From: Variovorax sp. IB41
GTDB taxonomy: Bacteria > Pseudomonadota > Gammaproteobacteria > Burkholderiales > Burkholderiaceae_C
DNA length: 64,000 nt
Assembly: GCF_016405905.1 (NCBI RefSeq)
Contig: NZ_JAEFCB010000024.1
Location: 1 to 64,000 of the forward strand
Direction of reading: 5' to 3'
The translations under genes and the position numbers were made by a program. Shown one piece after another: positions 56,899 through 64,000 of the stretch (position 1 is its first letter; each line of letters begins with the position of its first letter). Under the pieces are notes generated by a model. It made no database searches. It was given only the letters and a program-made list of their open reading frames with translations, and was not told the origin of the DNA.

Positions 56899-57474
56899 AT
56901 GATGACGAAGGCGACAAAGGTGAACTCCCCCACGGTGATCGTGCTGGCCTCGGGCCGGGGCGAGCGCTTCATCGCGGCCGGCGGCTCGGGCTCCAAGCTG
57001 CGGGCGCTGCTCGCGGGCAAGCCGGTGCTCGAACGCACGCTCGATGCCGTGCGCGCGAGCGGCCTGCCGTGGCGCCTGGAAGACGCGGGTCATCCGGGCA
57101 TGGGCGACTCGATCGCCGCCGCGGTGCGCGCCACGCCCGATGCCATCGGCTGGCTCATCCTGCCGGGCGATCTGCCGCTGGTGCGGCCCGAGACGCTGCA
57201 GGCGGTGGCCGCGGCGCTCAATGGGCGGGTCAATGCCGTGCAGCCGCAGTTCATGGGAGAGCGCGGCCATCCGGTCGCCTTTGCCGCCGGATGCCGCGCG
57301 CAACTCACGGCGCTGGAAGGGAACCTGGGCGCGGCGCCGGTGCTGCGCGCCATGCGCTCCATCGATTCGGTCGCCGACCTCGCGGTGGACGATGCCGGCA
57401 TCGTGACCGACATCGACACGCCCGAGGCCCTGGCGCGCGCCGAGGCGCTGTGGCTGGAGCGCGAAGCCCGCTAG
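56899..57474 (+). CDS. MobA-like nucleotidyltransferase (MocA-type)
   Basis: 191 aa. N-terminal nucleotide-binding signature VLASGRGERF, with Lys33 in GSKLRALLAGKPVLE, and a GWLILPGDLPLV acidic motif. Size and motif resemble molybdenum-cofactor cytidylyl- or guanylyltransferases (MocA/MobA), but no molybdoenzyme is nearby. The first ATG (56899) and the next (56902) are equivalent. Confidence 0.82.
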   Translation: MMTKATKVNSPTVIVLASGRGERFIAAGGSGSKLRALLAGKPVLERTLDAVRASGLPWRLEDAGHPGMGDSIAAAVRATPDAIGWLILPGDLPLVRPETLQAVAAALNGRVNAVQPQFMGERGHPVAFAAGCRAQLTALEGNLGAAPVLRAMRSIDSVADLAVDDAGIVTDIDTPEALARAEALWLEREAR

Positions 57475-57478
57475 CCGG

Positions 57479-58018
57479 TCAGCCCTTCGGAATCACCGCG
57501 CAGGCGATGCGCGGGCCGGAATTGCCGGCCGGCTGCGTCGTGAAATCGTCGCGGTCGCGGTGCACCACCAGCGCGCGGCCCACCACGTTGTTGACGGCGC
57601 CATCGGTCAGCGAGATCGAGTGGTCGTCCACGCTGAAGCGCGCCACGCCGCCGGCGTCGGCCACCAGGCTCGGCAGTTCGCCCGCATGGCTGCCCGCCGC
57701 GGCGAACTTGCCGTGCGTGCCGCCGGTCGGGTTGAAGTGGCCGCCCGAGGCGTTGCCGTTGTCGCCGCAGTCGCCCTTTTCGTGGATGTGGAAGCCGTGC
57801 TCGCTGCCCGGCACGAGGCCGCGCACTTCGCCCGAGACGCGCACGCCGTGGTCCAGCGCGGTGAGCTTGACCGTGCCGCGGGTCGGGTTGGGCGTGATCG
57901 CGGCGGTCGGCACCAGCTCGACGGCCGTGCTCGGCTTGCCGCCCATGCTGCCGCAGGCGGCGAGCACGGCGGTGGCCAGGAGGGCGGTGCCGGTGGCGAA
58001 GAGACGACGATGGTTCAT
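57479..58018 (-). CDS. sodC: Cu/Zn superoxide dismutase, lipoprotein
   Basis: 179 aa. Lipoprotein signal with LAACG. Metal motif HGFHIHEKGDCGDN (Cu ligands and disulfide Cys), GGHFNPTGGTHG with Zn/Cu His, then VVHRDRDDF and the second Cys in RIACAVIPKG. It dismutates periplasmic superoxide and is outer-membrane or inner-membrane anchored. AAGGAAAA precedes the ATG, which overlaps the chaC stop by 4 bp. Confidence 0.95.
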   Translation of the reverse strand: MNHRRLFATGTALLATAVLAACGSMGGKPSTAVELVPTAAITPNPTRGTVKLTALDHGVRVSGEVRGLVPGSEHGFHIHEKGDCGDNGNASGGHFNPTGGTHGKFAAAGSHAGELPSLVADAGGVARFSVDDHSISLTDGAVNNVVGRALVVHRDRDDFTTQPAGNSGPRIACAVIPKG

Positions 58019-58740
58019 GGTTTTTCCTTGGACGGTCCGGACGGAGGCCCGGATGAAAGTTGCGAAGAAGGTTGGGACGAATTGTCGGAAGACCCCGGAA
58101 CATATACCGGAGCCGGGGGCGCATCGCAATCGGCGGCCGCCTCGGATGCCTCCGCCGCCTGTTTGGCCTCGGCCAGCGCCACCAGCCGGGCCAGCGCCGC
58201 ATCGTGGATCGAATGCCGCCGCAGCTCCAGCAGCGTCTGCTGCGCATAGTCGAGCGAGCTGCCGTAACGGCCGACCGCGTTGGCGAAGATGTGGCGGTAG
58301 CGCTCGTCGCTCAGCTCGCCCGTGAAGTTGGGGCTGCGCCGCGAGAGCGTGAAGGCCAGCGCGTCGACGGGCCCTTCGGCCGTGCCGCAGCGCAGCCACT
58401 TGGGGTCGTACACGCCGGTGGGCATCTCGCGCAGCCAGAGGCGGCGCAGCGTCTCCAGCCCCTCGGCCTTGGGCACCCGGAACACCATGCCGCGGCAACT
58501 GCCGCCCGAAAGCAGCCCGAACACGAGGCCCGGCGTGTGCACGCTGCCGCGGTTCACGCGGCTCCACATCTTCAGGGCCCGGTGCCAGCCGTGCACCCAG
58601 GCCGGGCGCCGCTCGGTGAAGCCGAACTCCGGCCGCCAGATCAGCGAGCCGTAGCCGAAGAGCCAGAGGTCGTCGTGCCCGCCCCAGTCGGCGATCGCGC
58701 GCTCCAGCATGGGCTGCGGGTCGCGCAAGGGCTTGGGCAT
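58015..58740 (-). CDS. chaC: Glutathione-specific gamma-glutamylcyclotransferase (ChaC)
   Basis: 241 aa. The ChaC motif LFGYGSLIWRPEF is at about residues 26-38, with FSRRSPNF-type segments downstream. ChaC converts glutathione to 5-oxoproline and Cys-Gly. The C-terminal ~45 residues are Ser/Pro-rich and variable. I used the ATG at 58740; in-frame GTG codons upstream are open. Its last bases overlap sodC by ATGA, so the two are co-translated. Confidence 0.9.
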   Translation of the reverse strand: MPKPLRDPQPMLERAIADWGGHDDLWLFGYGSLIWRPEFGFTERRPAWVHGWHRALKMWSRVNRGSVHTPGLVFGLLSGGSCRGMVFRVPKAEGLETLRRLWLREMPTGVYDPKWLRCGTAEGPVDALAFTLSRRSPNFTGELSDERYRHIFANAVGRYGSSLDYAQQTLLELRRHSIHDAALARLVALAEAKQAAEASEAAADCDAPPAPVYVPGSSDNSSQPSSQLSSGPPSGPSKEKP

Positions 58741-58806
58741 GGGGTCCAGGCCGGGCGGTCCCGGATTCGGCGCGGGGTCCGACACGGGCCTGTCAGGAGC
58801 GCCGCC

Positions 58807-58812
58807 TACAAT
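58807..58812 (+). promoter_or_regulatory. TACAAT -10-like element for the OmpA-domain gene
   Basis: The hexamer lies 64 bp before the ATG of the OmpA-domain gene in the chaC divergent spacer. A matching -35 is not evident. Confidence 0.4.
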
Positions 58813-58875
58813 TTCGGAGTCATGGTTCACCGCACCATTATTTACCGACCCCTCAATTACGGAGCACGCCCACCC

Positions 58876-59448
58876 ATGAGCGACGACGACGGCCAGCAGA
58901 ATTTCATCCTCGGCTTTCTCATGGCGCTGATCGCGCTGGTGATCTTCTTCGTGGTGGGCATCGTGATCTGGCACAAGGGCCACAGCGCTTCCGGGGCCGC
59001 CGCTGCCGCCGTCGCGGCGCAGGGCAAGCCACCGGCCGTGGTGATCTCGTCGCCCCCGCCCGGCGAGGCGCCCAAGCTGGCCGAAGTGACCGAGACGGTC
59101 ACCGTCACGATCCCCGACGGCGCCAGCATCCGCGTGGTCAACGGCGTGGTGAACTTCTACTTCGCGACCGGCAGCGCCGACCTCGCACCGGGCGCCGCCG
59201 AGGCGCTGGCCGCGGTCATCAAGGGCGTGGAGAGCGGCCGCAAGGTGGTGGTCTCGGGCTTTCACGACACCACCGGCGATGCCGCGATCAACGAATCGCT
59301 CGCCAAGAAGCGCGCCGAGATGGTGCGCGACGTGCTCGTGGGCCTGGGCGTGCCGGCCGCCAAGATCGACCTGCAGAAGCCCGAGGTGACGGCCGGTTCG
59401 GGCAACAACGCCGAGGCGCGCCGCGTCGAGGCCAGGCTGGTGGACTGA
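58876..59448 (+). CDS. OmpA-domain membrane protein
   Basis: 190 aa. One transmembrane helix near residues 10-32 (ILGFLMALIALVIFFVVGIVIW), a flexible Ala/Pro linker, and a C-terminal OmpA-type peptidoglycan-binding domain (about 85-190; NFYFATGSADLAPGAAEALA and ARRVEARLVD). It probably links inner membrane to peptidoglycan. No partner genes indicate a role. Confidence 0.88.
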   Translation: MSDDDGQQNFILGFLMALIALVIFFVVGIVIWHKGHSASGAAAAAVAAQGKPPAVVISSPPPGEAPKLAEVTETVTVTIPDGASIRVVNGVVNFYFATGSADLAPGAAEALAAVIKGVESGRKVVVSGFHDTTGDAAINESLAKKRAEMVRDVLVGLGVPAAKIDLQKPEVTAGSGNNAEARRVEARLVD

Positions 59449-59465
59449 GCCCCGTCCACTCTGCA

Positions 59466-59494
59466 AAAAAAGCCCGGTAACGCCGGGCTTTTTC
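59466..59494. terminator. Bidirectional rho-independent terminator
   Basis: Stem AGCCCGG/CCGGGCT with a 5-nt loop at 59472-59490, preceded by A7 and followed by T5. It ends the OmpA-domain transcript and insulates edd. Confidence 0.92.
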
Positions 59495-59639
59495 ATGCCC
59501 GCTGCCCTGGGGCCCATGCCTGAGTAAATTCGTATCGTTCGGCGCCCGGATTTCATCGGGTCTGCGCGCCTGGCTTGGTACGATGGGCCTCCAGGCCCCC
59601 AGTCGCTCCGGCGACACGCAGCAAGAGCCAACGACCCCC

Positions 59640-61465
<1,826 letters not shown>

Positions 61466-61475
<10 letters not shown>

Positions 61476-62107
61476 ACGACAAACTCACCGCCCTCGACGT
61501 GATGCGCGACGCACCGGTCATCCCGGTCATCGTGCTCAACGATGTGAAAGACGCCATTCCGCTGGCGCGCGCGCTGGTGGCCGGCGGCATCCGCATGCTC
61601 GAGGTCACGCTGCGCACGCCGCAGGCGCTGCAGTGCATCGAGGCCATCGCCAGGGAAGTGCCCGAGGCCGTGGCCGGCGCGGGCACCATCCGCAGCGCGG
61701 CCGATGCGCAAGCCTCGGCGCTGGCTGGTGCGAAGTTCGGCGTGAGCCCGGGCTACACGCGCTCGGTCGGCAAGGCCTGCCACGACCTGGGCCTGCCGCT
61801 TTTGCCCGGCGTGGCGACCGGCAGCGAAATCATGACGGCGCAGGAAGACGGCTACACCGCGCTCAAGTTCTTCCCCGCGCTGCAGGCGGGCGGCCTGCCG
61901 ATGCTCAAGGCCTGGCAGGGCCCGTTCGGCGACGTCACCTTCTGCCCCACGGGCGGCATCCATGCGGGCAACGCGGCCGAGTTTCTCGCGCTCTCGAACG
62001 TGGCCTGCGTGGGCGGCTCCTGGATCGTGCCGACGGATGCGATCCGCGACGGCGACTGGGCACGCATCGAACAGCTGGCACGCGCCGCGAGCCAGCTGTC
62101 TCGCTGA
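61466..62107 (+). CDS. eda: 2-keto-3-deoxy-6-phosphogluconate aldolase
   Basis: 213 aa. Class I aldolase: catalytic Glu in LEVTLRT and Schiff-base Lys in YTALKFFPA; PTGGI near the C-terminus binds phosphate. It splits KDPG into pyruvate and glyceraldehyde-3-phosphate, the second Entner-Doudoroff step. GAAGGAG lies inside the end of edd, and the start overlaps edd by 10 bp, so the pair is co-expressed. Confidence 0.96.
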
Positions 62108-62108
62108 C

Positions 62109-62837
62109 ATGCGCACCGGGTTCGATGCGAGCGACCTGAAGGTCATCGCGTTCGACGTGTTCGGCACGGTGGTCGACTGGCACAGCGGCATCGCGGCCGA
62201 GGTCGAGCGCGTGCTGCCGGGCGTGGAGGGCGCGACCTTCGCGCTCGCCTGGCGCGCCGGCTACCAGCCCGCGATGAAGGCGGTGATGGAGCGCATCGCG
62301 GCCGGCGAGGGCGGCTTCACGTTGCTCGACGAACTGCACCTGAGCATGCTCGAGCAGGTGCTGCGCGATTTCGACATGGCCGACCGCCTCGACTCGGCCG
62401 CCAAGCGCGACCTGAGCCGCGCGTGGCACCGGCTGCCGGCATGGCCCGATTCGGTGGCGGGGCTCACGCGGCTCAAGAAGAAATTCACCATCTGCACGCT
62501 CTCCAACGGCAACATCGGCTTGCTGACCGAGATGGCCAAGCGCGCCGGCCTGCCCTGGGACTGCGTGCTCTCGGCCGAAGTGTTCAAGGCCTACAAGCCC
62601 GATCCGCGCACGTACCTCGGCGTGGCCGGCGTGTTCGATGCGACGCCGGGGCAGGTGATGCTCGCGGCCGCGCACCACGACGACTTGGCCGCGGCGCGCG
62701 TGTGCGGCCTGAAGACCGCCTACATCGAGCGGCCCCACGAGTTCGGCCGCGCGCAGCCGAAAGACGTTTCGCCGCAGGCCGAGAACAGCCTGCACGCGCG
62801 CGACATCGACGCGCTGGCCGATCTGCTGGGCTGCTGA
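62109..62837 (+). CDS. HAD-superfamily hydrolase, haloacid-dehalogenase type II
   Basis: 242 aa. HAD motif I FDVFGTVVDW, motif II LSNGN, motif III lysine in KAYKPDP and an acidic motif IV AAHHDDLAAAR. The wording is that of L-2-haloacid dehalogenases, which remove halide from short haloacids, though many relatives are phosphatases. It starts 1 bp after eda, so it is the third gene of the operon; a detoxifying or phosphatase role beside sugar acid metabolism is possible. Confidence 0.88.
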   Translation: MRTGFDASDLKVIAFDVFGTVVDWHSGIAAEVERVLPGVEGATFALAWRAGYQPAMKAVMERIAAGEGGFTLLDELHLSMLEQVLRDFDMADRLDSAAKRDLSRAWHRLPAWPDSVAGLTRLKKKFTICTLSNGNIGLLTEMAKRAGLPWDCVLSAEVFKAYKPDPRTYLGVAGVFDATPGQVMLAAAHHDDLAAARVCGLKTAYIERPHEFGRAQPKDVSPQAENSLHARDIDALADLLGC

Positions 62838-62858
62838 CCGGCAGCCCGGCCTTTCCGA

Positions 62859-64000
62859 TCAATAGCCGTTCGCGGCGCCCGAGCGGCGGTTGTCCGCGGC
62901 GCCGCTGTAGGTGGCGCTGCCGTTCGGGTTTTGCGTCACGGCGATGCCGCTGATGCCGCTCAGGAGCCCCGTCACCAGCAGGTTGTCCGTCGTGTAGCCG
63001 AAGCGCGTGCGCATGTCGCCCGCGAGCGGCGCCAGCGCCGAGCCGGCCTCCAGTTCCGCATTGCCGTTCTGGCCCGTGAAGTTGGGCGCGTTGACGGCCG
63101 CCTGCAGGTCCAGCCCGTACACCACGTTGCCCATGAAGGTCTTCACGATGTAGTCGGGAATCGGCCCGCCGCCCGCCGAGCCCCACACCAGCCGCAGCTT
63201 GCCGTCGCCGTCGAAGGCGATGGCCGGCGCGATCGAGGTGCGCGGCCGCTTGGTGCCCGCATAGCCGTTCACCTCCGAGCCGCTGAGCGCCGTGCCCGCC
63301 GAGAAGTTCGACATCACGTTGTTCAGCATGATGCCGGCCGCCTCGATGTGCGCGCCCCAGTGCGTGTTGATGGTGGTGGTCATCGAGAGCGCATTGCCGT
63401 AGCCGTCGACGATGGCGACGTTGCTCGTCGTGTTCCAGTCTTCGTCGTGCGCGGCGCCGGTCGCTGCCTTGGCGAGCATCGTCTTGCGGGGCTTGGCCAG
63501 CGCAGCCATCGTGTCGTAGCCGGCGGGGTCCGTCGCCACGAAGCTGCCGATGTTGCCCGCGGGCGCGGTGGCGAAGGCGGTCTCGCCGATCTGCGCGGCG
63601 CGCTTGTCGAGCTCCAGGTCGCTCAGCAGCACCGAGGCGCGCGCGTTGCTGTTCGAGTAGGCCGGGTCGCCGACCACGGCGCGCCGGTCGACGTTCGCGA
63701 GCCGGCTCGCCTCGGCCGCGAGATAGACGAAGCGCGGCGTGTCCAGCGCCTTCTCGTCCTGCACGTGCTTGCGCTCCAGGATGCCGAGCGAATACAGCGT
63801 GACGAAGCCGCCGAACGAGGGCGCGGGCTGCGTGTAGATGGTGGTGCCGAAGCGCGTGCCGACCAGCGGCTTGCGCTCCACCGCCTTGTAGGCCGGGAAG
63901 TCGGCGGGCGCCATCAGGCTCGGGATCGAGGCGATGGTCGTCGCGGTGCTCGGGCTGCCCGCCGGCCCCGAGTTCGGAAGGATCGACTTGCACGGCAGGC
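62859..64000 (-). CDS. Gamma-glutamyltransferase family protein, C-terminal part
   Basis: Partial at the right edge: the N-terminus is outside. About 380 residues are visible. The self-cleavage and catalytic Thr region is DWNTTSNVAIVDGYGNALSMTTTIN, near the expected T-T-x-x-x-V-D pattern. The glycine loop is GSAGGGPIPDYIV, where the usual enzyme has a GSPGGS-like sequence, so donor binding may be altered. It is an Ntn-hydrolase secreted protein that would break or transfer gamma-glutamyl bonds of glutathione; a divergent acylase function is also possible. It converges with the HAD gene 21 bp away. Confidence 0.85.
   Translation of the reverse strand, partial: LPCKSILPNSGPAGSPSTATTIASIPSLMAPADFPAYKAVERKPLVGTRFGTTIYTQPAPSFGGFVTLYSLGILERKHVQDEKALDTPRFVYLAAEASRLANVDRRAVVGDPAYSNSNARASVLLSDLELDKRAAQIGETAFATAPAGNIGSFVATDPAGYDTMAALAKPRKTMLAKAATGAAHDEDWNTTSNVAIVDGYGNALSMTTTINTHWGAHIEAAGIMLNNVMSNFSAGTALSGSEVNGYAGTKRPRTSIAPAIAFDGDGKLRLVWGSAGGGPIPDYIVKTFMGNVVYGLDLQAAVNAPNFTGQNGNAELEAGSALAPLAGDMRTRFGYTTDNLLVTGLLSGISGIAVTQNPNGSATYSGAADNRRSGAANGY

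Overview
The window is high-GC DNA (visibly lower only at about 46.1-48.1 kb) with tightly packed genes, many 1-4 bp start/stop overlaps, an Entner-Doudoroff edd-eda pair and several Burkholderiales-type gene blocks. It most resembles a Variovorax-like member of the Comamonadaceae (inference from gene content; no rRNA or tRNA gene is present to confirm it). Both edges cut genes: an NRPS on the left and a gamma-glutamyltranspeptidase on the right.

0-22.9 kb is the 3' part of a hydroxamate siderophore cluster. It holds the end of one NRPS with a threonine-type adenylation domain, a terminal C-A-PCP-TE NRPS, a TonB siderophore receptor behind a Fur-box-like site, a hydroxyornithine acetyltransferase, a PvdF-type formyltransferase, a FhuF-type reductase, a PvdE/SyrD-type ABC exporter, an ornithine N-hydroxylase (PvdA), a MacA-MacB-outer membrane factor set in PvdR-PvdT-OpmQ order, a 79-aa FecR N-terminal-like protein and a PvdQ-like acylase. 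Together they suggest a pyoverdine-style route: cytoplasmic assembly, export to the periplasm, deacylation, then tripartite efflux.

22.9-36.6 kb is metabolic: a nu-class GST, a PhnD-like binding protein, an MFS/FAD-oxidoreductase/tannase/LysR group, a TetR regulator divergent from an SDR/DUF5938-like/acyl-CoA-ligase operon with two palindromic operators over a good promoter, and poxB. 36.6-44.3 kb has an outer-membrane barrel, a DUF1345 protein, an alkylation-repair operon (Ada-AlkA fusion, Ogt, EamA transporter), a phosphomannomutase/phosphoglucomutase and Kdo transferase waaA.

44.3-48.2 kb is an accessory insert between waaA and a tolC-rhodanese-pcm operon. It carries a 779-aa cytoplasm-made protein with an M23-like and a GH19-like peptidoglycan hydrolase domain, an AT-rich gene for an exported 380-aa protein of unknown family, and a truncated 50-aa exported ORF at the GC boundary. 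It reads as an orphan antibacterial effector/immunity locus and is the best candidate for something undescribed.

48.2-64 kb is mostly conserved: tolC-rhodanese-pcm, a TetR regulator, msrA, a His-rich small membrane protein plus ZnuD-like TonB receptor, a structured intergenic repeat, an AEC transporter, pdxH, a MobA-like transferase, the overlapping chaC-sodC pair, an OmpA-domain protein, edd-eda-HAD and a partial GGT.
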